Shown here: in pieces, positions 33,440 to 40,920 of the stretch
Layout: each line of letters begins with the position of its first letter
How positions within the stretch are numbered: the stretch's first letter is position 1
Assembly: GCF_000223985.1 (NCBI RefSeq)
Contig: NZ_AFWV01000001.1
Span: forward strand, 186,001-250,000
Reading direction: 5' to 3'
Source: Thiocapsa marina 5811
GTDB lineage: Bacteria > Pseudomonadota > Gammaproteobacteria > Chromatiales > Chromatiaceae
DNA length: 64,000 nt
The notes under the pieces: generated by a model
Database searches by the model: none
Seen by the model: the letters and a program-made list of their open reading frames with translations, nothing else
What the model was told of the DNA's origin: nothing
Position numbers and translations under genes: made by a program

Positions 33440-35911
33440 TCAGTCCATTCGGTCGCCGGGCACGCGAATGCGCATACGCGTTCCAGGTGCGGACGGTTCC
33501 ACGGAGAGCTCGGCCTCGATCAAGTCCAGGCGCTCGCGGACACGATGCAGTCCGAAGCCTCCGTCGGGGCGCGGTAGCGGCTGCGCTGCGTTCGGGTCGA
33601 ATCCGATCCCGTTGTCTTCCACGATCAGCTCGAGGTCACCTCCCCGTGACTGCAATCGGATGGCACCATGGCTGGCCCGCGCGTGTTTGATGAGGTTGTA
33701 CACCAACTCCCGGGCGCACTGGAAGAGGATAACAGACACCTCATGCCGCGGTTGAGGCAGGTCGGGATCCACCGCGGAGGCCATCCGAATACCCCAGCGG
33801 GCTTCGGTACTCTCGGCGAGCCATGCCAGCGCCGCGGCCAGACCCTGACGCGCCAATACCGGCGGACTTAGATCGAATTGCAGCGTGCGCAGCTCGGCGA
33901 TCGCCTCGCTCAGCAACGTCTGTCCTGCGCCGAGCATTTCGGCCGTCTCCGCATCATCGGGGTCCCGCGCGGCGGACTCGACCTGTATTTGCGCCAGGGC
34001 GAGTTTCTGCATCGGACTATCATGCAGCTCCCCCGCCAAGCGCGCCCGCGCGGCCTCATCCGAAAGCGACAGATCCACGGCCAGCCGGCGCAGCCGGACA
34101 TTCGCGCCGGCAAGCTCATGGGTGCGCTCGGCAAGCGCCTGATCAAGTCCGCGAGACAGCTCGGCAAGCGCAGCCTCGGCCCGGCGTCGGCGCCCGACCT
34201 CCCGGGACAGACTGAACGCCCACCACCCGACGATCGCCAGCAGCAGCGCGGAACCCGCGGCGACCCGCAGCAAGAGCCCCCAGTCCGCCTCGACGCGATA
34301 CCGGATCGAGATCCAGTCGTTGTAGATCGCATCCCTCTCGTAACGGGGGATTGCATCCAGGCCCTTCTGCAGGATTGCCGCCAGCATCGGCTCGTCGCGA
34401 TGAACCGCCATTCCCAAGCGATACACGAACGGGGTCTCCCCGAGCACCTTGATCTCGGTGAGACCGGACGCGCCGATATAGTAGCTGGTGACCGCAAGGT
34501 TACCGACGAAGGCAAAGGCATCGCCCCGCGCGACCGCACGCAAGGCCGCGGGCGTATCCGCCACGGGCAGCAACTGGATCTCCGGCTCTTGCTCGCGCAG
34601 CCAATCATGCACCGCCTCGCTCTCGATCACGGCGACGACCTTCCCCTGCAACGCCTCGATGCCGCCCAAATAGGCGACATCGGCCGCCGCGAAGATCGCG
34701 GCCGGAAAAGACACATAGGGCTCGGTCAGGTCGAAGCGTTGGCGGCGCGACGGCGTCGCCGCCACCGCCGGGAGAAGGTCGAGTTGGCGTCGGTGGAACT
34801 GCGCGACGGCCGCTGCCCAGGACCGGGCCTCGACGAACTCGAGCCGCAGGCCGAGACGCTCGGCGACCAGCCTGATATAGGCGACCGAGATCCCCTGCGG
34901 TCGGCGCTGCTCGTCGAAGAACTCGATCGGCGCCCAGGTCGGATCGATGCCGACCCGAAGCACGGGATGGTCGGCGATCCACCGCTTCTCCTCGGCACTC
35001 AAGCCGGTCGGCGTCGAACCGCCCGAGAAACCATCGGCGCGCCCGAACCAACGCCGATTCAGGACAGCCGACTCCTCGGCGGTGATGGCCGCAAGACCCT
35101 TGTCGAGGATGCCGACCAGCTCCGGCCAATCCTTGCGGATCGAGATCCCCAGCCGTGCGGGGCCTTCGGACAGCATCCGCTTCGGCCCAAAGCCAAGCAC
35201 ACCGTTGCTCGCTCGCCAGTACTCCAAGGCGTACGAGCCGATGGCTGCGTCCACCACGCCAGTCAACAGCGCCTCCGCCAGTGCCGCTTGGCTCGGCAGC
35301 GCGACCGCCTCGATGGACGCTTGGCCCTCCAGCAGCTTGCGCTCCCGCAAGACCTCCCGCAGATAGCCGACCCGCCGCCCGTTCAACCCCGCGAGGCCCG
35401 GCGGCGGCAGAGGGTCACCGTCGCGCAGGTAAAGAAAGAGGTGAACGGTATGGAAGTTCTCCGTGAAGAGAAAGCGATCGCCGCGATCCGAGAGCGGCGC
35501 GGCCAACGTCAGACCATCGAGCCGACGTTCCTCGGCCGCGGCGACCATCTCATGCCAAGGACCGGACGCGAGCCCGATCTCGATACCGAGCTTCTCGCCA
35601 AGCAGCCGCAGATGATCCACCGCGAATCCGGCGATGCGCCCCTCCCCGACCGGAATCACCCAGGGCGCCCACTCGGCACCGACCCCGAGCAGGATCCGCG
35701 GGTGCGCGTCCAGCCAGGCACGTTCGGCCGGGGTCAGCAGGTCCGGACGTTTATCGTCGGCGAGTACGGCTTGGGCCAGGAACAACCAGACCAGACCCAT
35801 GACGAGAAACGCCCTCGCGGCGCGTCGGCGATCGCTTGCGGCGCTTTGAAATGATACGTGTCGTTCGGTCGTCATGGCGGCATTCTCTGCTGTGCCGAGA
35901 AGCAAATCCAT
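33440..35911 (-). CDS. Sensor histidine kinase with two periplasmic substrate-binding domains
   Basis: An 823-aa membrane kinase. A signal/anchor helix (about 34-50) is followed by two tandem SBP_bac_3 (family 3 solute-binding) domains, about 62-295 and 305-530 (each starting HPRILLGVGAEWAPWVI / HPVLRVGIDPTWAPIEFFD). Next come a transmembrane helix (about 547-567), a coiled coil, a HisKA_3 dimerisation domain with the phospho-acceptor in LAGELHDSPMQ, and an HATPase domain (N box LVYNLIKHARASHG, G box DNGIGFDP and GGFGLHRVRERL). This is BvgS-like sensing with a NarX/NarL-type output. No response regulator is encoded nearby, so the partner is unknown. M13 (35875) is an alternative start. The 296-bp gap upstream (35912-36207) shows nothing recognisable. 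Confidence 0.88.
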   Translation of the reverse strand: MDLLLGTAENAAMTTERHVSFQSAASDRRRAARAFLVMGLVWLFLAQAVLADDKRPDLLTPAERAWLDAHPRILLGVGAEWAPWVIPVGEGRIAGFAVDHLRLLGEKLGIEIGLASGPWHEMVAAAEERRLDGLTLAAPLSDRGDRFLFTENFHTVHLFLYLRDGDPLPPPGLAGLNGRRVGYLREVLRERKLLEGQASIEAVALPSQAALAEALLTGVVDAAIGSYALEYWRASNGVLGFGPKRMLSEGPARLGISIRKDWPELVGILDKGLAAITAEESAVLNRRWFGRADGFSGGSTPTGLSAEEKRWIADHPVLRVGIDPTWAPIEFFDEQRRPQGISVAYIRLVAERLGLRLEFVEARSWAAAVAQFHRRQLDLLPAVAATPSRRQRFDLTEPYVSFPAAIFAAADVAYLGGIEALQGKVVAVIESEAVHDWLREQEPEIQLLPVADTPAALRAVARGDAFAFVGNLAVTSYYIGASGLTEIKVLGETPFVYRLGMAVHRDEPMLAAILQKGLDAIPRYERDAIYNDWISIRYRVEADWGLLLRVAAGSALLLAIVGWWAFSLSREVGRRRRAEAALAELSRGLDQALAERTHELAGANVRLRRLAVDLSLSDEAARARLAGELHDSPMQKLALAQIQVESAARDPDDAETAEMLGAGQTLLSEAIAELRTLQFDLSPPVLARQGLAAALAWLAESTEARWGIRMASAVDPDLPQPRHEVSVILFQCARELVYNLIKHARASHGAIRLQSRGGDLELIVEDNGIGFDPNAAQPLPRPDGGFGLHRVRERLDLIEAELSVEPSAPGTRMRIRVPGDRMD

Positions 35912-36207
35912 TGTGGCCTGAGGGAGACGGAGAGCGTGATCCCTGCGCCCGTGGCTTCGAGATAGCTGTCGTTGGGCATCCGCGAGGCGGCGCGGCGATC
36001 GAGAGAATCGGTCGTGAAGGTGCCGTGTAAGCCGGAGCGCGCGACGTACATTTCGGGGAAGGGCGCCGCGGGTCGGTCTTTGGGCCTTTTGGGCTTGATC
36101 GTTCCGGGGTCTCGGCGGGAAGGTTCTGTAAGCTATGCTGGTGCTTGCGATTGGTCAGCGCGGGATCGTCAAGCAGAACGCCGTGGCCGGTCATTTTCGC
36201 CGGAGCA

Positions 36208-36555
36208 CTATTGTCGGAGCTCCGAGCCCATCAGGGCCAGGACCTTGGCCCTGACGTCATTCAGCTCGGCGGCGGAGACCCGCCCTTTGTGTTGCGCCTT
36301 GCGGGCCACCCAATCGAGGCTCTTGAGCTGGTCGGCCAAGGCAACGCTCGGACGATCACCCGCGATCAAGACCTCGAAGGGGTAGCCCTTGATCTGCGTC
36401 GTCATGGGACAGCACAAGATCAGCCCGGTCTTGGCGTTGTAGGCCGAAGGGCTGGCGACCAGCGCCGTACGGTGACCGGCCTGCTCGTGTCCGGCTTGGG
36501 GATTGACATGCAGCCACACGATGTCGCCGGCCTCGGGCACATAGGGCCCGGCCAT
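36208..36555 (-). CDS. mazF: MazF-family endoribonuclease toxin
   Basis: A 115-aa PemK/MazF toxin that cleaves mRNA. Family blocks are YVPEAGDIVWLHVNPQAGHEQAGHRTALVASP (start of the beta-barrel, with the catalytic-region Arg) and KTGLILCCPMTTQIKGYPFEV, followed by the hydrophobic VALADQLKSLDW. The ATG at 36555 overlaps the mazE stop by one base (TGATG); the reading frame could be extended one codon to a TTG, but that start is less plausible. Transcribed after mazE from the promoter at 36829-36857. Confidence 0.93.
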   Translation of the reverse strand: MAGPYVPEAGDIVWLHVNPQAGHEQAGHRTALVASPSAYNAKTGLILCCPMTTQIKGYPFEVLIAGDRPSVALADQLKSLDWVARKAQHKGRVSAAELNDVRAKVLALMGSELRQ

Positions 36556-36797
36556 CAAAGGGCTTCCTTGCCGACGGGTCCACCGAAATCGACTTCGGAA
36601 TGCAGGTTCGCCGGTGTGATGCCGTCGAGCAATCGGGCCAGATCGTATCCCTTTGGGCGGATCGGCTCGATCACGATGCAGCCACCCTCTTCGCGGATGT
36701 CCACGGTTTCATCCAGCGTCAGACGAGCCGCTTCCATGATGGCGGCCGGGATGCGCACCGAGGCGCTGTTGCCCCACTTCTTGACGGTGACACGCAT
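36555..36797 (-). CDS. mazE: MazE-family antitoxin (AbrB-type)
   Basis: An 80-aa antitoxin. The swapped-hairpin AbrB/SpoVT DNA-binding domain is at the start (VTVKKWGNSASVRIPAAIME, then LDETVDIREEGGCIVIEPI), and the flexible C-terminal tail (DLARLLDGITPANLHSEVDF) should wrap the toxin. The ATG at 36797 has GGAGG at 6 nt. It autorepresses the operon in this family; a palindrome GTATC-N9-GATAC lies just upstream. Confidence 0.93.
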   Translation of the reverse strand: MRVTVKKWGNSASVRIPAAIMEAARLTLDETVDIREEGGCIVIEPIRPKGYDLARLLDGITPANLHSEVDFGGPVGKEAL

Positions 36798-36811
36798 TTT
36801 CGACCTCCACC

Positions 36812-36830
36812 GTATCTTCAATGTCGATAC
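36812..36830 (-). promoter_or_regulatory. Candidate MazE operator palindrome
   Basis: GTATC-N9-GATAC, 15 bp upstream of the mazE start and immediately downstream of (and touching) the -10 element. The position fits autoregulation by the MazEF complex. Confidence 0.55.
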
Positions 36831-36857
36831 ATTATGCCACCATCGAGGACGTGACAA
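36829..36857 (-). promoter_or_regulatory. Sigma-70-like promoter of mazEF
   Basis: On the minus strand, -35 TTGTCA (36852-36857) and -10 TAATGT (36829-36834) are separated by 17 bp, about 30 bp before the mazE start. Confidence 0.6.
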
Positions 36858-37059
36858 CATCGCCGATTCCTCGCCCCCCGCACACCTCGGGGCATCGCGG
36901 GACGGATGCCGCGGCGCGATCGTGGCAGGCCCGAGCACGCGGGATGACCCCGACCTTCCCTGAAACATTCTCGGTGTCGTAAGGGTCTGAGCGATTAACT
37001 GACCTCGCTTGTCGGGTAAATCGCCATGACACGACTCCGCCCCCCCCGTCCGGGGATGG

Positions 37060-37257
37060 ATGATCGGCTGGCTGACCAAGGAAGGAGAGCCGCACGAGGT
37101 CCCCTTGTGCGATTTCAAGGTGCTACTGAACGACCGCAGCCGCTCCTATCGCGCCGCCGCGAGTGCGACTTGGGTGGTCGGTCCCGCCGGCCGAGTCACG
37201 CTCGGCGACCTGCCTTGCGGGTGCTCCGAGACGGCCGTCTCGACCGAGGACTGCTGA
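37060..37257 (+). CDS. Doubtful 65-aa ORF, possible remnant of a YiiX-like gene
   Basis: The opening MIGWLTKEGEPHEVPLCDF resembles the N-terminus of YiiX/lipo-like papain-fold proteins, which then continue differently; here the similarity stops at DFK and the rest (VLLNDRSRSYRAAASATWVV) is not recognised. A run of eight C at 37039-37046 lies just upstream and would place an upstream ATG (37026) in another frame. It may be a broken leftover, or simply the leader of fadE, whose ATG follows 2 bp after the stop. The rest of the 461-bp mazE-fadE gap (36858-37025) shows no gene. Confidence 0.25.
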   Translation: MIGWLTKEGEPHEVPLCDFKVLLNDRSRSYRAAASATWVVGPAGRVTLGDLPCGCSETAVSTEDC

Positions 37258-37258
37258 T

Positions 37259-39589
37259 ATGACCATTCTTATCATCGCGTTCGGCACTATCGCCGCGACG
37301 ATCGCGGCGCTGACACTTTTCGCACCGCTCCGCCGGCATCTGATCACCCGACACCTGCTCGCGCAGTTTCGGCGCGTCATGCCGGCCATGTCCCGCACCG
37401 AGCGGGAGGCGTTGGAGGCCGGAGGGACCTGGTGGGATGCGGAGCTCTTCTCGGGCCGCCCCGAGTGGTCGCGTCTGCGCGACCTACCCCCGGCCCGTTT
37501 GAGCCCAGCCGAGCAGGCGTTTTTGGACGGCCCGGTCGAGCAGCTCTGTCGCATGCTCGACGACTGGCGCATCACCCACGAGGATCTGGATCTGGCGCCC
37601 GAGGTCTGGTCCTTTATCCGGCGCGAGCGCCTCTTCGGACTCGTGATTCCGACCCGCTACGGCGGGCTCGGCTTCTCCCCGCTCGCCCACTCGGAGATCG
37701 TCATGAAGCTCGCCAGCCGCAGCATCACTGCCGCGGTGACCGTAATGGTCCCCAACAGCCTGGGTCCGGCCGAGCTGCTGCTGCGCTACGGCACGCAGGC
37801 CCAGCGCGAGCGTTGGCTGCCGCGCATGGCGAGCGGCGAGGAGATCCCCTGCTTCGCGCTCACCGGACCGACGGCCGGCAGCGACGCGGCCTCCACACCG
37901 GACATCGGGGTCGTCTGTCAGGGCCTCTTCAAGGGTCACCCCACACTCGGGATCCGGATCGATTTCGACAAGCGCTACATCACCTTGGGACCGGTCGCGA
38001 CCCTGATCGGACTGGCCTTCCGATTGACCGACCCGGACCAGCTGCTCGGTGACGATCCGCAGCCCGGTTTGACCCTCGCCTTGATCCCGGCCGACACGCC
38101 CGGCATCGAGCGCGGGCGCCGTCACCTGCCGCTCGGCATCCCCTTCCAGAACGGACCCCTGGTCGGGCGCGGTGTCTTCATCCCGGTCGATTGGGTCATC
38201 GGCGGCCGGGACGGGATCGGCAAGGGCTGGCGCATGCTGATGGAATCGCTCTCGGAGGGTCGCGGCATCTCGCTGCCGGCGCTCGCCACGGGCGGCGGCA
38301 AGCTGGCCGCGCGCTACACCGGGGCCTATGCCCGCATCCGCAAACAGTTCGGCCGCCCGATCGGCGATTTCGAAGGGGTCGAGGCCGCACTCGCACGCAT
38401 CGCCGGGCGGACCTACCAGATGGACGCCGCGCGCCGGGTCTTTCTCGCCGCGCTGCAGGCCGGCGAGCATCCGGCGGTGCTCTCGGCGGTGCTCAAGTAT
38501 CAGCTCACCGAGGCCTATCGCCGGGTCATCAACGACGCCATGGACGTACAAGGCGGCAGCGGGATCTGTCTCGGGCCCGCCAATCCGCTCGGCCGGGTCT
38601 ATCAGGCAATCCCGATCGCCATCACGGTCGAAGGCGCGAACATCCTGACGCGCAACCTCATCGTCTTCGGTCAGGGCGCATTGCGGTGTCATCCGCACGT
38701 GCTGGAAGAGTTTCGGGCCGCGGGAGATCCGAACCCGACGCGCGCGCCAGAACGCTTCGATGCAGCTATCGCCGGACATGTCGGCTTCCTGATCCGCAAC
38801 CTCCTGCGCACTCTGCGCGATGGACTGACCGGCGGACATCTCGCCGCACGGCCCATCGCAGGCTGGCTCGGTTCCCACTATCAGCGGCTTGATTGGCTGA
38901 GCAGCGTCTTCGCCCTCAATGCGGATCTCGCCATGATGACCTTGGGCGGAAGCCTGAAACGCCGCGAGCGTCTGTCCGCACGGCTCGGCGACATCCTGAG
39001 TCTGCTCTTCATGGCATCCTGCACGCTCAAGCATTTCGAGGATCAAGGCCGACCGGAGGCCGACCGCGATCTGGTCGAGTGGGCCATGGCGGATCACCTG
39101 ATGCGTATTCAGGAGGCGCTGGTCGCGCTCTGGCGGAACTTCCCCCGGCGTGGCCTTGCACGGCTCCTGCGGATGATCAGCTTCCCGACCGGACTGCCCT
39201 TCGAGGGGCCGAGCGACGCGCTGGAGCATCGCGTGGCCCGGCTGATCCTGGAGCCGGGTGCGTCCCGCGACCGCCTGACCGCGGGGATCTTCGGCAGCCG
39301 CGATCCGAGCTTGGCCGTCGGTCGCATGGAGCTGGCGTTGACGGCGGCGACACGCGCGGAGGAGATCCGGCATGTCCTGCGCGCGGCCATCCGTCAGGGG
39401 CGCTTGGGCGAAGGAGACGGCCGAACACAAATCCGAGAGGCGGTCGCGGCCCGTCTGATCACCGCGGATGACGCGGCCGCGCTTCGGGAGGCGGAACAGC
39501 TTCGCGATGCCGTCATCGGGGTCGACAGTTTTGCCGCGCTGCGGCCGCTGCAGCCGCGCGTTCAGGATGAAGCGCGGGCCGCGGCCTGA
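37259..39589 (+). CDS. fadE: Acyl-CoA dehydrogenase FadE
   Basis: A 776-aa enzyme for the first oxidation step of beta-oxidation (acyl-CoA to enoyl-CoA, FAD-dependent). A hydrophobic N-terminus (ILIIAFGTIAATIAALTLF) is followed by the acyl-CoA dehydrogenase core: GLVIPTRYGGLGFSP, ALTGPTAGSDAAS, GKGWRMLMESLSEGRGISLPA, RKQFGRPIGDFEGVEAALARIAG and the DVQGGSGICLGPANPLGR block, then the long FadE-specific C-terminal domain (DUF1974). Slightly shorter than the ~814-aa E. coli FadE because the N-terminal membrane part is shorter. It is the first gene of a fadE-A-B-D operon; the next gene starts 17 bp later. Confidence 0.96.
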   Translation: MTILIIAFGTIAATIAALTLFAPLRRHLITRHLLAQFRRVMPAMSRTEREALEAGGTWWDAELFSGRPEWSRLRDLPPARLSPAEQAFLDGPVEQLCRMLDDWRITHEDLDLAPEVWSFIRRERLFGLVIPTRYGGLGFSPLAHSEIVMKLASRSITAAVTVMVPNSLGPAELLLRYGTQAQRERWLPRMASGEEIPCFALTGPTAGSDAASTPDIGVVCQGLFKGHPTLGIRIDFDKRYITLGPVATLIGLAFRLTDPDQLLGDDPQPGLTLALIPADTPGIERGRRHLPLGIPFQNGPLVGRGVFIPVDWVIGGRDGIGKGWRMLMESLSEGRGISLPALATGGGKLAARYTGAYARIRKQFGRPIGDFEGVEAALARIAGRTYQMDAARRVFLAALQAGEHPAVLSAVLKYQLTEAYRRVINDAMDVQGGSGICLGPANPLGRVYQAIPIAITVEGANILTRNLIVFGQGALRCHPHVLEEFRAAGDPNPTRAPERFDAAIAGHVGFLIRNLLRTLRDGLTGGHLAARPIAGWLGSHYQRLDWLSSVFALNADLAMMTLGGSLKRRERLSARLGDILSLLFMASCTLKHFEDQGRPEADRDLVEWAMADHLMRIQEALVALWRNFPRRGLARLLRMISFPTGLPFEGPSDALEHRVARLILEPGASRDRLTAGIFGSRDPSLAVGRMELALTAATRAEEIRHVLRAAIRQGRLGEGDGRTQIREAVAARLITADDAAALREAEQLRDAVIGVDSFAALRPLQPRVQDEARAAA

Positions 39590-39606
39590 ATCGAACGGAG
39601 GACACG

Positions 39607-40920
39607 ATGAGCGAACGCACACGAGCGAACACCCGACCTGTCTATCTGGTCGACGGCTGCCGGACACCCTTTCTGAAGGCACGCGGCGTCCCCGGGCCCT
39701 TCAGCGCTGCGGATCTTGCCGTCGGCGCCGGCCGTCCACTCCTGTTGCGCCAGCCGTTCCCGGCGGAGGCGATCGACGAGGTCATCCTGGGTTGCGTAGT
39801 CCCGGGCCCGGACGAGATGAACATCGGCCGAATCGCCGCACTGCGTCTCGGCTGCAGCGAGCGCACCCCGGCCTGGACGGTGCAGCGCAACTGCGCCTCC
39901 GGGCTTCAGGCACTGGACAGCGCCGCGCAGTCGATCGCCTCGGGCCGGGCGGATCTCGTCCTGGCCGGCGGCACCGAGGCCATGAGCCATGCCCCGGTCC
40001 TCTTCGGGCGCGCCTTCGTGGACTGGCTGGGGCGCTGGTCGCGCGCCCGCGGCCCGATAGCCCGCGGACGGCTGCTGACGCGGCTGCGACCGCAGGATCT
40101 CGTCCCCGTGATCGGTCTGCTCAAGGGTCTCACCGACCCCATCGTGGGGCTTTCGATGGGTCAGACCGCCGAGCATCTCGCTTGGCGGTTCAGGATCGGT
40201 CGCCAGGCGATGGATCGGTTCGCCTTGCGCAGCCATCAGCGGCTGGGGACCGCGCTCTCCGACCAGGTCTTTTCAGCCGAGATCACGCCCCTCATCGCGC
40301 CCGACGGGACTGCCTATACTCAAGATGAAGGCTATCGGGCCGACTCGGACCTCGAACAACTCGGCGCTCTGCGCCCCGTCTTCGACCGACCCACGGGCGC
40401 GGTGACGGCCGGCAACAGCGCACAGGTGACGGACGGCGCGGCGCTGCTCCTGCTGGCCTCCGAGGAGGCGGTGGAGCGTTGGGATATGAGCGTGCTCGCG
40501 CAGCTCGTCGATGTCCAGTGGGCGGCGCTCGATCCGACCGAGATGGGCCTCGGACCGGTCCATGCCATGGCCCCGCTAATGCGTCGCCCGGGGCTCGCGA
40601 CCGTCGACATCGACCTCTTCGAGATCAACGAGGCCTTCGCCGCGCAGGTCCTCGCCTGCCAGGAGGCTTGGTCGGATCGCCACTACCGTGAAGAGGTGCT
40701 CGGCGACGAGCCGGACCAGCCGATCCCGGACGATGCCCTGAATCCGGAGGGCGGCGCCATCGCCATCGGCCACCCGGTCGGTGCGAGCGGTGCACGTCTG
40801 GCCCTGCACCTGGCGCTGTCCATGAAGCGTCGAGGGCTGACCCGGGGCGTTGCGAGTCTTTGTATCGGAGGCGGTCAGGGCGGGGCCCTGCTGCTTCGAG
40901 CCGAAGGAGGTGTGCCATGA
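39607..40920 (+). CDS. fadA: Acetyl-CoA C-acyltransferase (3-ketoacyl-CoA thiolase)
   Basis: A 437-aa thiolase releasing acetyl-CoA in the last step of beta-oxidation. The acyl-enzyme cysteine is in VQRNCASGLQALD (near residue 97), LAGGTEAMS follows, the active-site His is in NPEGGAIAIGHPVGASG, and the second catalytic Cys in ASLCIGGGQGGA. FEINEAFAAQVL is the conserved NEAFA block. Its length is closer to FadI than to the ~390-aa FadA, so it may be FadI-like. GGAGG precedes the ATG. Its stop overlaps the next start (ATGA at 40917-40920). Confidence 0.95.
   Translation: MSERTRANTRPVYLVDGCRTPFLKARGVPGPFSAADLAVGAGRPLLLRQPFPAEAIDEVILGCVVPGPDEMNIGRIAALRLGCSERTPAWTVQRNCASGLQALDSAAQSIASGRADLVLAGGTEAMSHAPVLFGRAFVDWLGRWSRARGPIARGRLLTRLRPQDLVPVIGLLKGLTDPIVGLSMGQTAEHLAWRFRIGRQAMDRFALRSHQRLGTALSDQVFSAEITPLIAPDGTAYTQDEGYRADSDLEQLGALRPVFDRPTGAVTAGNSAQVTDGAALLLLASEEAVERWDMSVLAQLVDVQWAALDPTEMGLGPVHAMAPLMRRPGLATVDIDLFEINEAFAAQVLACQEAWSDRHYREEVLGDEPDQPIPDDALNPEGGAIAIGHPVGASGARLALHLALSMKRRGLTRGVASLCIGGGQGGALLLRAEGGVP

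Noticed and set aside
36556-36558. TTG start for mazF one codon before the ATG
   Set aside because: The ATG at 36555 overlaps the mazE stop in the common TGATG arrangement and is the stronger start.
37484-39682. Long minus-strand open frame (732 codons) opposite fadE
   Set aside because: High-GC antisense frame; its translation has no domain character, while the plus strand shows all FadE motifs.
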